Positions 7,900 to 16,911 are shown, counted from the stretch's first letter. The stretch is 64,000 bases of DNA from DASSFG01 sp035550375 (GCA_035550375.1 DASZPH010000084.1:124001-188000), one strand, 5' to 3'. Notes: generated from the letters alone by a model not told the origin. Translations and numbers: made by a program.

Positions 7900-9359
7900 T
7901 CGATTTCTCGAGGCAGGGTGACGATGATTTCCGCGCCGGCGCCCGGGCGGTCACCCGCCTCGATCTGGCCTCCGTGTGATTGGATAATCCGCTTGGCAAT
8001 TGCCATACCAAGCCCCGTGCCTTTCGTCTTGGTGGTGTAGAAGGGCTCAAAAATGCGCTGCCGTTGTTCTTCGCTCATCCCCGGCCCGTTGTCGCGAAAG
8101 CGGAGTCGCACGGCGGGCTTGCCCTCGAGCAGGACGGCCTTGCAGCCGACGGTGATCTTACCCTCGTTCGCTACGGCGCTAAGCGCGTTCTCCAGAATAT
8201 TTCGGAAAACCTGCTCAATGGCGAACCGGTCGACGCGGCCCCGCAAATCGTCGCAGTCGATTTCTTCGGAAAACTCGACCTGCTTGTCGGGGCTGAGCTG
8301 GACGATGTGCGCCCACGTTTCGCGCCATAGAGCGCGCAAGTCGCAAACCTCGCGATTCAGGTTGATCGGCGCCGCATAGGTGCGCACCTCTTCGTACAGA
8401 TGGTAGAGGTGCTCCTGTGCTCTTTCGATGCGCCGCACCAGGTCGAGGGCCTCGGGCCGGTCTTCGACCTCCAGGGCCAACATCTCCAGGCAGGCCTTAC
8501 TGCGCTGCAGGGCGTTGCGGCTCTCATGGGTCAGCCCGGTCATCATCTGGCCGATGGCAGCCAGCCGCTCGGCTTGCAGCGACTTGCGCTGAGCTTCGTG
8601 CAGGTCGGTCACGTCGTGACCGATGGCCAGAACGGCCGCTTGTCCGTCGAAATCGCGCAGCAGTTCGGCGTTCCAGACGATCGAGCGGCGCATGCCGTTC
8701 TTGCATCGTAGCGCCTCAGCGAGGCCGCGAGTCGGCTGGAATTGCTCGACGCCCTTCACTTTCACCATCCGCTCTGCCAGCCCTCCTCCGTCCGCGTCTT
8801 CCGCAAAAACGGCGGTGAAATCCCGTCCCTGGACTTCGGCCGCGGAGAAGCCGGTCAAGTGCTCCGCGAAAGGGTTCACATACAGGATCGTCCCGTCCAA
8901 CCGCACGATGACAGTCAACGTGGGCGCGGCCTCGACGAGCGTGCGGAAGGCCGCGTCGCTGCGGGCCTTGGCCTGCGCCAACCGCCGGCGCTCGGCGGTC
9001 CTCGCCAGGCTGGCTCGCAGGGCCGCCGGATTGATCGGTTTGATAATGTAATCGGCGGCCCCGTTGCGTAAGGCGGCAATGGCGCCGTCGAGGTCGGCGT
9101 AGCCGGTCGCCACGATGACGTCAGCCTGGGGAGCGAGCGTCTTCAGCCGCGGCAACAACTGCTCAGCATCTCCGTCGGGCAGGCGCCGGTCGAGAACGAC
9201 CATCACCACCTCCGACCAATCGCGGCGCGCGAGCGCTTCACCCATCGTCCCCACAGCGTCGACATGGTAGCCGTCGAGCTCGAGGATGTCACACAGATTG
9301 GCCCGTGTGTCTTCGTCGTCTTCGACGACCAGGACGCTCATCGCGGCGCGATCAATCAT
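7896..9359 (-). CDS. REC-PAS hybrid sensor histidine kinase
   Basis: 487 aa with no transmembrane segment, so cytoplasmic. Order: receiver domain (residues 7-120, Asp57 in VVLDRRLPDGD), PAS domain (about 135-255, LYVNPFAEHLTGFSAAEVQGRDF), HisKA with an H-box at about His278 (GLTHESRNALQ), then HATPase_c (N box ILENALSAV, G1 DNGPGM, F FEPFYTTK, G2 GTGLGMAI). An N-terminal receiver suggests the kinase is itself controlled by phosphorelay from the upstream globin kinase. Its start overlaps the REC-REC gene by 8 bases and its end overlaps the ANTAR gene by 4, so translation is probably coupled. Confidence 0.92.
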   Translation of the reverse strand: MIDRAAMSVLVVEDDEDTRANLCDILELDGYHVDAVGTMGEALARRDWSEVVMVVLDRRLPDGDAEQLLPRLKTLAPQADVIVATGYADLDGAIAALRNGAADYIIKPINPAALRASLARTAERRRLAQAKARSDAAFRTLVEAAPTLTVIVRLDGTILYVNPFAEHLTGFSAAEVQGRDFTAVFAEDADGGGLAERMVKVKGVEQFQPTRGLAEALRCKNGMRRSIVWNAELLRDFDGQAAVLAIGHDVTDLHEAQRKSLQAERLAAIGQMMTGLTHESRNALQRSKACLEMLALEVEDRPEALDLVRRIERAQEHLYHLYEEVRTYAAPINLNREVCDLRALWRETWAHIVQLSPDKQVEFSEEIDCDDLRGRVDRFAIEQVFRNILENALSAVANEGKITVGCKAVLLEGKPAVRLRFRDNGPGMSEEQRQRIFEPFYTTKTKGTGLGMAIAKRIIQSHGGQIEAGDRPGAGAEIIVTLPREIE

Positions 9360-10101
9360 GCTTCGTCAGTTTCTTTAACGTCTCCAGAAGACTGGGAATG
9401 TCGAAAGGCTTGTAGCAGGCGGCGTCCGCCCCCTCCGACAGCGTCGCCTCGACCAACTGCTCCAGCTCACTGCGCAACCCGGTGACCAAAACCGTGCGGG
9501 CAGCGGGATTCGCCTGCCTCACCAGACGGAAGACGTCCGCGCCGCTCCCGCTGGGTAGCTTCATGTCGATCAGCACGACATGATGCGTCCGCTGCGCCAG
9601 ACGGTCGGCGGCCTGCTGGGGGTTGTGGGCGAGGCAGACGCGGTAACCGCGGTCTCGGAAGAGATCCCACAGCGACTCGCAGAGGTCCTGGTCATCGTCG
9701 ACGATCAGTACGACTGGCTGTCCCAGAGCTTCTTCCACGAGGTTCAACAACTTCGAAAGATCGACCGGTTTGGAAAGGATCTGCCAGGCGCCCGCAGTCA
9801 TGGCCTCGGCGGCCGTGTTGCTGCTGGCGTAGGCCGTGACGACGATGGCCACGGTGCCGGCTTGCAACTGCTTGATGCGGCGATAGAGTTCCAGGCCGTC
9901 CATGCCGGGCATCTTCAAATCGAGCAGGGCGACGTCGTAGGTGTTCTGCTTCACGAGTTCCAGGGCGCTGGGACCGTCGTAGGCAACGTCGACGTGGTAC
10001 CCCAAGTCGCTGAGGATGTCCGAAAGGTTGGCACAGGTGTCGACTTCGTCGTCGACGACCAGGATGCGAGGAAGCGGAGCTGTGATATCTGAAGCAATCA
10101 T
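9352..10101 (-). CDS. Tandem REC-REC response regulator without output domain
   Basis: 249 aa made of two complete receiver domains. REC1 spans residues 12-125 (VVDDE, Asp61 in ALLDLKMPGMDG, Lys in LSKPVD) and REC2 about 130-245 (IVDDDQ, Asp179 in VLIDMKLPSGSG, Lys in CYKPFD). Both have acceptor Asp and Lys, so both should be phosphorylatable. There is no DNA-binding, enzymatic or RNA-binding domain, so it probably acts as a phosphate shuttle or sink between the two kinases and the ANTAR regulator in the operon. Confidence 0.9.
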   Translation of the reverse strand: MIASDITAPLPRILVVDDEVDTCANLSDILSDLGYHVDVAYDGPSALELVKQNTYDVALLDLKMPGMDGLELYRRIKQLQAGTVAIVVTAYASSNTAAEAMTAGAWQILSKPVDLSKLLNLVEEALGQPVVLIVDDDQDLCESLWDLFRDRGYRVCLAHNPQQAADRLAQRTHHVVLIDMKLPSGSGADVFRLVRQANPAARTVLVTGLRSELEQLVEATLSEGADAACYKPFDIPSLLETLKKLTKHD

Positions 10102-10136
10102 TTCCGTGTCCGTTTCTGGAATCCAACAAGAGCTTC

Positions 10137-11300
10137 TCAGCCGGCAGCCGGCAGGCGCACCGTGAATCGGGTGCCGACGCCGATTTCGCTGGCCACTTGC
10201 AATTGCCCCCCATGCTTGTCGACGATCGATCGCGTGATCGCCAGGCCCAGGCCGATACCGCGCGCCTTCGTGGAGTAGAGGGGCTCCATGATCCGCTCCA
10301 GGTTTTCCCGGGGGATGCCGGTTCCCGTGTCGACGACGGTGACCGCCACGTCGCCGTCGAGCGGTTGCGCGGAAATCGTCAGCAGGCCCCCCTGCGGCAA
10401 CATGGCATCACGGGCATTTCTTACCAGGTTGCCGAAGACGATCTGCAACTGGCGGGCGTCCCCCAGCACACGCGGCAAATCATCGGGACAATCGAGCGTC
10501 ACGGTGATCTGCTCCGGAAGGACGTTCAGTTCGAGCACCTCGCTCACGCAGTCACGCACGGAGACGGGCTGCAATTCAGGCACCGGCAGGCGAGCAAAAT
10601 CCGACAGCGCGGTGATCACTCGGTCGGCGAGGCCGATCTGCCTCTCGATCCGCTGCAGGTGCTGCTGGGTCTTTTCGGGAGCCGGCGCCCGAGTGTTCAA
10701 GAGATAGTAGACCGACGTCTTCACGACGTTCAACGGGTTGCGCAATTCGTGGGCCACCCCGCCGGCGACTTGCCCGATTGCCGCCAGGCGGTCGCTCCGT
10801 TGCTGGCGCTGGCTGAACTCGGTCTGGTAGGCGTCCTCGATGATCGCCAGATCGAGATCGAGGAGCATGTTGAGCGAGCGTCGCGTGGCCAGCAATTCGC
10901 CCACGTCGCCGGTCCAGACGCGCTCGAGCGTGTCGAGCAGACCGCGCCGCAAGCGCGAGAGGGCGGCGTTGGTGAAGACCTGCGAGAGACCGATTTCGAC
11001 GTGCCGCAAGCCGACTCGCCAGCGCCGCGACACGTACTCCTTGTCGTACTGTCCGGCCATAAGATCGTGCAGCCAGCCGCGGAGCGTTTGCTTTAGCCGC
11101 GCGATCTGTTCCGCCCCGCCGGTGATCACCTTGCGGGCCTCGGGATGCCGGTCGATCTCTTCATAGAAGTCGTCGATCAACGCCACGACGTGAGGTTTGA
11201 TGAGTTCGGCGATGGCCGCCACGCGTCGCGCGTCGTCCTCCGTCCAACCGACGTACCTCTGCAGCTCTTCATAGAGCAGATAGATCTTATTCCACGGCAT
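10137..11300 (-). CDS. Globin-coupled (protoglobin-like) sensor histidine kinase
   Basis: 387 aa from the ATG at 11300, which follows an AAAGG-like site; a start 15 bases upstream is possible. Residues 1-165 resemble the protoglobin/globin-coupled sensor fold, with the usual WRVGLRHVEIGL segment giving proximal haem ligand His100. HisKA has its H-box at His184 (GGVAHELRNPLNV), and HATPase_c has DTGTGIP and GIGLGLAI. It has no membrane segment. Such proteins sense O2, NO or CO through haem. It is the first gene of the signalling operon and divergent from cysI across a 380-base region that contains a minus-strand intrinsic terminator. Confidence 0.9.
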   Translation of the reverse strand: MPWNKIYLLYEELQRYVGWTEDDARRVAAIAELIKPHVVALIDDFYEEIDRHPEARKVITGGAEQIARLKQTLRGWLHDLMAGQYDKEYVSRRWRVGLRHVEIGLSQVFTNAALSRLRRGLLDTLERVWTGDVGELLATRRSLNMLLDLDLAIIEDAYQTEFSQRQQRSDRLAAIGQVAGGVAHELRNPLNVVKTSVYYLLNTRAPAPEKTQQHLQRIERQIGLADRVITALSDFARLPVPELQPVSVRDCVSEVLELNVLPEQITVTLDCPDDLPRVLGDARQLQIVFGNLVRNARDAMLPQGGLLTISAQPLDGDVAVTVVDTGTGIPRENLERIMEPLYSTKARGIGLGLAITRSIVDKHGGQLQVASEIGVGTRFTVRLPAAG

Positions 11301-11349
11301 GGGGGCCTTTCGCAAGCAACGGCGGAACCACTCTTCCGATGACGATAAT

Positions 11350-11384
11350 AAAAAAGCCCGCCGGTCCGCACCGAGAACGGGGGC
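11350..11384 (-). terminator. Intrinsic terminator in the leader of the globin-kinase operon (candidate attenuator)
   Basis: Read on the minus strand, GCCCCCG (11384-11378) pairs with CGGCGGGC (11363-11356) with one bulge, and an inner CGGT/ACCG stem is possible. Six T residues follow (11355-11350). It ends about 50 bases before the kinase ATG and no minus-strand gene lies upstream, so it would terminate the operon's own leader transcript. That is the arrangement expected of an attenuator. Upstream CGGGAC/GTCCCG arms (11438-11409 region) could form another hairpin. Confidence 0.6.
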
Positions 11385-11579
11385 CCGCGAGCTGTGTTCG
11401 TTTTTCTACGGGACAACCCGCCGCGAGCGGTCCCGACACAGGCATGATAAGCAGATGCGGGCGAAGAGAGAAGCGGCTGGGTCGGGCCCGGCCCGTGTAG
11501 GCGAGCCTTACTTCCGCTTAAGAAGTCGGATTAGGCAACTTGCGCGGTGGTGACTTTAGGGAGTCGAATGGATATTATG

Positions 11580-11607
11580 TTGACTAATGCGGAAGAATCA
11601 CGACAAT
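11580..11607 (+). promoter_or_regulatory. Possible sigma70-type promoter for cysI
   Basis: TTGACT (11580-11585) and GACAAT (11602-11607) are separated by 16 bases in the AT-rich part of the divergent region. The -35 matches the consensus at 5 of 6 positions and the -10 at 4 of 6. A 6-bp inverted repeat (GACTAA 11582-11587, TTAGTC 11618-11623) overlaps it and could be an operator. This is a weak call. Confidence 0.3.
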
Positions 11608-11679
11608 AGTGGTAATGTTAGTCGTGTTTCTTGCCGCCCTTCCTGGCAGATCGCCTTCACCGCTTCCTAAGTTCAAGCC

Positions 11680-13452
11680 ATGTCTGATGAAACCAAGCTG
11701 AGCCCCGTGGAGGGGATGAAAGCCGAGAGCCGTCACTTACGCGGAGAGATTGCCTGCGAATTGACCGATGGGAACGACTTTTTCGGCAAGGAGAGCATCC
11801 AGCTCCTTAAGCACCACGGCACGTACCAGCAGGACGACCGCGACCACCGGGCGCACAAGTCGGGTGGCAAGTCACAGAAAGCGTTCATGTTCATGGTGCG
11901 CACCCGTGTGCCGGGCGGAAAGCTGACCAGCGAGCAGCTCCTGGCCGAACTCGATCTGTGCGACGAGTTGGGTAACACCACGCTGCGATGCACCAGCCGC
12001 CAGGGGTTGCAGTTGCACGGCGTGGTCAAGGAGAATTTGAAGGAGGTCATCCGGCGAATCAACGACGTGCAGCTCACGACGCTCGCCGCCTGCGGCGACG
12101 TGGAGCGTAACATCATGTGCTGCCCGGCTCCGCATCACTTTGATCCGGTGCACGCCGACTTGCAGAATTTGGCCGACCGTCTGGCCGCCCACCTGGCCCC
12201 ACGAACGCGGGCGTACCACGAGATCTGGCTCAAAGATCCGGAGAGCGGCGAAGAGCAACTCGTTGCCGGCGGTTCCGATGGCCATGAGGTGGAACCCATC
12301 TACGGGCCGACCTATTTACCGCGAAAATTCAAGACGGCCATCGGCCTGCCGGGCGACAACTGCGTCGACCTGTATGCCAACGACCTCGGACTGATGGCGG
12401 TCTGCGAAAACTACAAGATCGTCGGTTACAACGTGCTTGTTGGGGGCGGCATGGGTGTCACGCCCAGCGCCAAAAAGACGTTCCCTGCCGTCGCCAAACG
12501 CATGGCGTTCGTCACACCCGACCAGGTCGTCGACGTGGCGACCGAAGTCATCAAGGTCCAGCGTGACTGCGGCAATCGGGCAGACCGAAAGATCGCCCGG
12601 CTCAAATACGTCATCGCAGACCGGGGGCTGTCGTGGTTCAAGTCGAAGGTCGAGGAATACTACGGGCATAAGCTGCCCGATCCTCATCCCGACGACGTCA
12701 CGGGCTTCGACGACCACCTAGGCTGGCACGAGCAGGGAGACGGGCGCTGGTACTACGGACTGAACATCGAGAACGGTCGCATCCACGACGCCGGCGACCT
12801 GCGTCTCAAGAGCGCCTTGCGGGAAATTTGCCGCACCTACCGCCCGGGCATCCGGCTGACGGCGCATCAGAGCATGCTGTTCACCGACGTTGCGGCGGAG
12901 AACCGCGGCGCGATCGAAGAAGTGCTGCATCGCCACGGCGTCAAGCTCTCGCACGAGATCTCCAACGCCCGGCGCTGGTCGATGGCCTGCGTCGCCTGGC
13001 CCACATGCGGGCTGTCGATCACCGAAGCGGAGCGAGCGCTGCCCAGCATGATCGACAAGCTCGAAGTGGAGCTGGCGAGGCTGGGGCTGTCGAGCGAGCG
13101 ATTTACCATCCGCATGACGGGGTGCCCCAACGGCTGCGCGCGCCCCTACAATTCCGACGTAGGTTTGGTGGGCAAGACGGCCGGCAAATATACGCTGTTC
13201 CTGGGCGGGCGACTGCTAGGCGATCGATTGAACTTCGTCTACAAGGACCTGGTGCCGGAGGAAGAGGTCGTCTCCACGCTGAGCCCCGTGCTGATCTATT
13301 TCAAGCAGGACCGCCTTCCCGGCGAAACGTTCGGCGACTTCTGCCATCGCAAGGGGGCGGAAGATCTGCTCCAGTGGTCAACGAACTACGAAGCCCATCA
13401 GAACGGGAACGGCCACATCGCGACCGGGACGCGGGAACCGGCGAGGGAGTGA
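11680..13452 (+). CDS. cysI: Assimilatory sulfite reductase hemoprotein (CysI type)
   Basis: 590 aa, close to the usual CysI length. It carries CysI-like segments in order: LRGEIACELTD, YQQDDRDHRA, RAYHEIWL, GPTYLPRKFKTAIGLP, YNVLVGGGMG and RLTAHQSMLF. The siroheme/[4Fe-4S] ligands are CVAWPTC (Cys437, Cys443) and CPNGC (Cys482, Cys486). It reduces sulfite to sulfide with six electrons. No flavoprotein CysJ lies nearby, so ferredoxin or a distant reductase is the likely donor. Nitrite reductases (NirA) share the fold, but YQQDDRD and the MACVAWPTC context favour sulfite reductase. A small membrane protein gene follows 15 bases downstream. Confidence 0.87.
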   Translation: MSDETKLSPVEGMKAESRHLRGEIACELTDGNDFFGKESIQLLKHHGTYQQDDRDHRAHKSGGKSQKAFMFMVRTRVPGGKLTSEQLLAELDLCDELGNTTLRCTSRQGLQLHGVVKENLKEVIRRINDVQLTTLAACGDVERNIMCCPAPHHFDPVHADLQNLADRLAAHLAPRTRAYHEIWLKDPESGEEQLVAGGSDGHEVEPIYGPTYLPRKFKTAIGLPGDNCVDLYANDLGLMAVCENYKIVGYNVLVGGGMGVTPSAKKTFPAVAKRMAFVTPDQVVDVATEVIKVQRDCGNRADRKIARLKYVIADRGLSWFKSKVEEYYGHKLPDPHPDDVTGFDDHLGWHEQGDGRWYYGLNIENGRIHDAGDLRLKSALREICRTYRPGIRLTAHQSMLFTDVAAENRGAIEEVLHRHGVKLSHEISNARRWSMACVAWPTCGLSITEAERALPSMIDKLEVELARLGLSSERFTIRMTGCPNGCARPYNSDVGLVGKTAGKYTLFLGGRLLGDRLNFVYKDLVPEEEVVSTLSPVLIYFKQDRLPGETFGDFCHRKGAEDLLQWSTNYEAHQNGNGHIATGTREPARE

Positions 13453-13467
13453 CCGGCCGCTCAACCT

Positions 13468-13920
13468 TTGGCGATTGATTTTAAACCTGTGGCCGCCGCA
13501 AACCGCTCGTCCGCCGGAATTCCCGCGTGGATGACACGCCTACTCTGGTTCGTGGGCGGTTACAACGTGCTGGCCGGCGTGGGCATGTTCTGTTTCTACC
13601 ACGAAGGGTACAAACTGCTCGGCGTCGAGAAGCCCCAGCTTAATCTGCCGATTCAGCTCGTCGGCATCCTGGTGGGGCTGTTCGGCGTCGGGTACTGGAT
13701 GGTGGCGGCCAACCCGTTTGCCAACCGCAACATCCTCTTGCTCGGTTTCTGGAGCAAAGCGCTGGGCAGTATCCTGGGCATCTACTACGTCTGCTCCGGC
13801 AAGCTGCCGCCGCTCTTCTTGGCGGTGCTTCTCGTGTCCGACATAGGGTACTTGCCGCCGTTTTACTTGATCCTGCGGCGGCTAAAAGCGCCCCCAGACA
13901 CCGAGAGGCTTTTGGAGTAA
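13468..13920 (+). CDS. Small integral membrane protein, function unknown
   Basis: 150 aa from a TTG; GAGGGAG at 13443-13449 is rather far upstream, so a GTG near 13489 is an alternative start. Four hydrophobic helices are visible, at about residues 24-44, 60-80, 88-106 and 112-134. Family unknown to me; it resembles small four-helix proteins with alkyl-quinol or DoxX-like topology, without a clear match. It is 15 bases after cysI on the same strand and probably co-transcribed. Confidence 0.7.
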   Translation: MAIDFKPVAAANRSSAGIPAWMTRLLWFVGGYNVLAGVGMFCFYHEGYKLLGVEKPQLNLPIQLVGILVGLFGVGYWMVAANPFANRNILLLGFWSKALGSILGIYYVCSGKLPPLFLAVLLVSDIGYLPPFYLILRRLKAPPDTERLLE

Positions 13921-14010
13921 ACTGCCGTCATGCTGAGAAAACAAGACAGAAAGAACCATCCGGCACGGAGCCGGTCACCGAGATTTCTTCGCATGAAGTA
14001 AACTGCCGTC
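13916..14010 (+). repeat. 14-bp direct repeat upstream of aconitase gene
   Basis: AGTAAACTGCCGTC occurs at 13916-13929 and again at 13997-14010. In each copy the TAA is a stop codon: that of the membrane-protein gene in copy 1, and that of a 23-codon ORF (ATG 13930, stop 13999-14001) in copy 2. A short hairpin, CCGGC-ACGGA-GCCGG, lies between (13960-13974). It could be a small duplication or paired regulatory sites before acnA. Confidence 0.5.
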
Positions 14011-14036
14011 CGTAGGGACTTCTCCCGGAGCTTGTC

Positions 14037-16751
14037 ATGAGCAACGCCTCTTTGCGCGACGCCTTCGGCGCCCGCGATACGTTTGATTCAGGCCACGGCC
14101 GCGTGGGCATTTACCGCCTCTCGAAGCTCGAGGATGCCGGACTGTGCCGGGCCTGCGAGCTGCCCTACTCGATACGCGTCCTGCTCGAGTCGGTCCTTCG
14201 TAATTGCGACGGCTACGAAGTCACCGAGCAGCACGTCAAGGACCTGGCCGGCTGGCGCGCCGCGGCCGTACCCGAAATCGAAATTCCCTTCAAGCCGGCC
14301 CGCGTCGTGCTGCAGGATTTTACGGGTGTCCCCGCCGTGGTCGACCTGGCGGCGATGCGCAGCGCCATTCGGCGGCTAGCTGGCGACCCGAAGAAGATCA
14401 ACCCGCTCATCCCGGTCGATCTGGTGATCGACCACTCCGTGCAGGTCGATCATTTCGCCGACGGTCAGGCCCTGCAACTCAACGTCGATCTGGAATTCGA
14501 GCGCAACCGCGAGCGGTACGAGTTTCTGCGATGGGGACAGAAGGCGTTCGCGAATTTCCGCGTCGTGCCGCCCGCGGTAGGAATCGTACACCAGGTAAAC
14601 CTGGAGTTTCTGGCGAAAGGAGTGTTTGTTCGCGACGACGGCAAGGGAGCCGTCGCGCTGCCCGATACGCTGGTCGGAACCGACAGCCACACGACGATGA
14701 TCAACGGCCTGGGGGTCGTGGGCTGGGGCGTGGGGGGAATCGAGGCCGAGGCGGTGATGCTCGGCCAGCCTCTGTTCATGCTCATGCCCGAAGTTGTCGG
14801 CTTCGAGTTGACCGGCGAGCTGCGGCCGGGGGCGACCGCCACCGACCTGGTGCTGACCGTGACGCAGATGCTCCGCAAGCACGGGGTGGTCGGCAAGTTC
14901 GTCGAGTTCTTTGGCCCCGGTGTGTCGAACATGCAGCTTGCCGATCGGGCGACGATCGGCAACATGGCGCCCGAATACGGCGCCACGATCGGCTTTTTTC
15001 CGATCGACCAGGAAACGTTGAACTACCTGCGCCGCACGGGCCGCAGCGACGACGAAGTGCAGCTCGTCGAGCGATACGCCAAGGAGCAGGGCATCTTCCG
15101 CACCGACCAGGCGACGGTACCCCAGTTCAGCTCCAAGCTGTCGCTTGACCTGGGGACGGTCGAACCCTCGTTGGCCGGCCCCAAGCGGCCGCACGATCGG
15201 GTGGCGCTGGCCGCCATGAAGCAAGCGTTTGAAAAGGCGCTGCAGGCGCCGGTGAGCGAACGGGGTTTCGCGCTCGACCAGGCGTCTCTCGCGCGCAAGG
15301 GGACGATCCAATCCAACGGGCACAGCACGCAGATCGGCCACGGGGCCGTGGTGATCGCGGCCATCACGAGCTGCACCAACACGAGCAACCCCAACGTGAT
15401 GCTCGGCGCCGGGCTGCTGGCTCGCAACGCGGTGGCTAAGGGGCTCGAAGTCAAACCTTACGTCAAGACCAGCCTCGCCCCCGGCTCGCGCGTGGTAAGC
15501 GATTATCTCGACAAGGCGGGCGTCACCGCAGACCTCCAAAAACTGGGCTTCTATACCGTCGGCTACGGTTGCACCACGTGCATCGGTAACAGCGGTCCGC
15601 TGCCCGAGCCGGTGGCCAAAGCGGTTACCAGCGGCTCGCTTGTCGTTTCGGCCGTGCTGTCGGGCAACCGTAATTTTGAGGGCCGAATTCATCCGTTGGT
15701 AAAGGCCAATTACCTCGCCAGTCCGCCCCTGGTCGTCGCTTACGCCCTGGCCGGCACCACCGATATCGACCTGGTCAATGAGCCTTTGGGCACCGGGAAG
15801 GATGGCAAGCCCGTCTTCCTCAAAGATATCTGGCCCTCGCGTGACGAGGTCGCCAAGGCCGTGAATGAGACGGTGCTGCCCGAGATGTTCCGGTCTCGCT
15901 ACGCCAACGTGTTTGACGCCAACGATCGCTGGAACAAGATACCGGTGAGCGGCGGCGATCTCTACGACTGGGACGAAGCCAGTACCTATATTCAGGAGCC
16001 GCCGTTTCTGGTGGATTTACCGCGTCAGCCGGAGCCGATCCGGCCGATCGTCGGGGCTCGCGTGCTGGCCGTGCTGGGAGACTCGATCACCACCGACCAT
16101 ATTTCGCCCGCGGGGTCGATCGCGGCTACGAGTCCCGCGGGGCTCTACCTGCAAGAGCACGGTGTCGAGCCTCGCGATTTCAACAGCTACGGGGCCCGTC
16201 GCGGCAACGACCGCGTGATGACGCGTGGCACGTTCGCCAATATCCGGATTCGCAACCAGCTCGCCCCGGGGACCGAAGGGGGACTGACGCGGCACCTGCC
16301 CGACGGCCAGCAGATGACGATCTACGACGCCTCCCTCAAATACAAAGCGGAAGGGGTGCCGCTGGTGATTCTGGCCGGGGCCGAATACGGCAGCGGCAGC
16401 AGTCGCGACTGGGCGGCGAAAGGGACGCTCCTTTTGGGCGTGCGGGCGGTGATCGCGGTCAGTTATGAGCGGATTCACCGCAGCAACCTCGTCGGCATGG
16501 GGATTTTGCCGCTTCAGTTCTTGCCGGGACAGACCTGGCAATCGCTCGGGCTGACTGGCGAGGAGGTGTACGACCTTGTCGGGCTGGACGATCAGGTGCA
16601 GCCGCGCGGAAAACTCAAGGTGCGGGCCAAAGCGGCGGATGGGTCGGTCAAAGAGTTCGAGGCCGTCGTGCGGATCGACTCGCCCGTGGAACGCGACTAT
16701 TACCGTCACGGCGGCATCCTGCCCACGGTGCTGCGCAAGCTGCTATCGTAA
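14037..16751 (+). CDS. acnA: Aconitate hydratase AcnA
   Basis: 904 aa from the ATG at 14037 with a CGGAG site 7 bases upstream; normal length for the AcnA/IRP class. Cluster ligands are Cys446 (ITSCTNTSNP) and Cys512/Cys515 (GYGCTTCIGN). The C-terminal swivel domain has the substrate loop YGSGSSRDWAAKG. Other family blocks are VGTDSHTTMINGLGV and GDSITTDHISPAGSI. It interconverts citrate and isocitrate in the TCA cycle. It stands alone, with no other cycle genes nearby. Confidence 0.96.
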   Translation: MSNASLRDAFGARDTFDSGHGRVGIYRLSKLEDAGLCRACELPYSIRVLLESVLRNCDGYEVTEQHVKDLAGWRAAAVPEIEIPFKPARVVLQDFTGVPAVVDLAAMRSAIRRLAGDPKKINPLIPVDLVIDHSVQVDHFADGQALQLNVDLEFERNRERYEFLRWGQKAFANFRVVPPAVGIVHQVNLEFLAKGVFVRDDGKGAVALPDTLVGTDSHTTMINGLGVVGWGVGGIEAEAVMLGQPLFMLMPEVVGFELTGELRPGATATDLVLTVTQMLRKHGVVGKFVEFFGPGVSNMQLADRATIGNMAPEYGATIGFFPIDQETLNYLRRTGRSDDEVQLVERYAKEQGIFRTDQATVPQFSSKLSLDLGTVEPSLAGPKRPHDRVALAAMKQAFEKALQAPVSERGFALDQASLARKGTIQSNGHSTQIGHGAVVIAAITSCTNTSNPNVMLGAGLLARNAVAKGLEVKPYVKTSLAPGSRVVSDYLDKAGVTADLQKLGFYTVGYGCTTCIGNSGPLPEPVAKAVTSGSLVVSAVLSGNRNFEGRIHPLVKANYLASPPLVVAYALAGTTDIDLVNEPLGTGKDGKPVFLKDIWPSRDEVAKAVNETVLPEMFRSRYANVFDANDRWNKIPVSGGDLYDWDEASTYIQEPPFLVDLPRQPEPIRPIVGARVLAVLGDSITTDHISPAGSIAATSPAGLYLQEHGVEPRDFNSYGARRGNDRVMTRGTFANIRIRNQLAPGTEGGLTRHLPDGQQMTIYDASLKYKAEGVPLVILAGAEYGSGSSRDWAAKGTLLLGVRAVIAVSYERIHRSNLVGMGILPLQFLPGQTWQSLGLTGEEVYDLVGLDDQVQPRGKLKVRAKAADGSVKEFEAVVRIDSPVERDYYRHGGILPTVLRKLLS

Positions 16752-16911
16752 CAACCGAACGCGGTTTTCACCCGCTCAGTTCGACAAAGGTGCGGTCCGC
16801 TGATCTCTTGCGTAGCGGCTCGCGGCTAGGGATACTACAGATCACCGCTGGGGCTCACCGCCCGCCCCGCCGCCCCCCCAACCTGCCAACTATTCCGCCC
16901 AGGAGATCGTT

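Larger units (their letters stand above)
11301..11679. other. Intergenic region between globin-kinase operon and cysI
   Basis: Divergent control region of 379 bases. On the minus side it holds a GC hairpin with six T residues (11350-11384) in the leader of the kinase operon. On the plus side it holds a possible weak promoter before cysI and the inverted repeat GACTAA (11582-11587)/TTAGTC (11618-11623). The part near 11540-11625 is AT-rich compared with the flanking genes. I see no convincing coding frame here. Confidence 0.6.

Noticed and set aside
14376..15692. 438-codon minus-strand ORF
   Set aside because: Antisense to acnA, whose cluster ligands and substrate loop are intact; no recognisable motif in the mirror frame.
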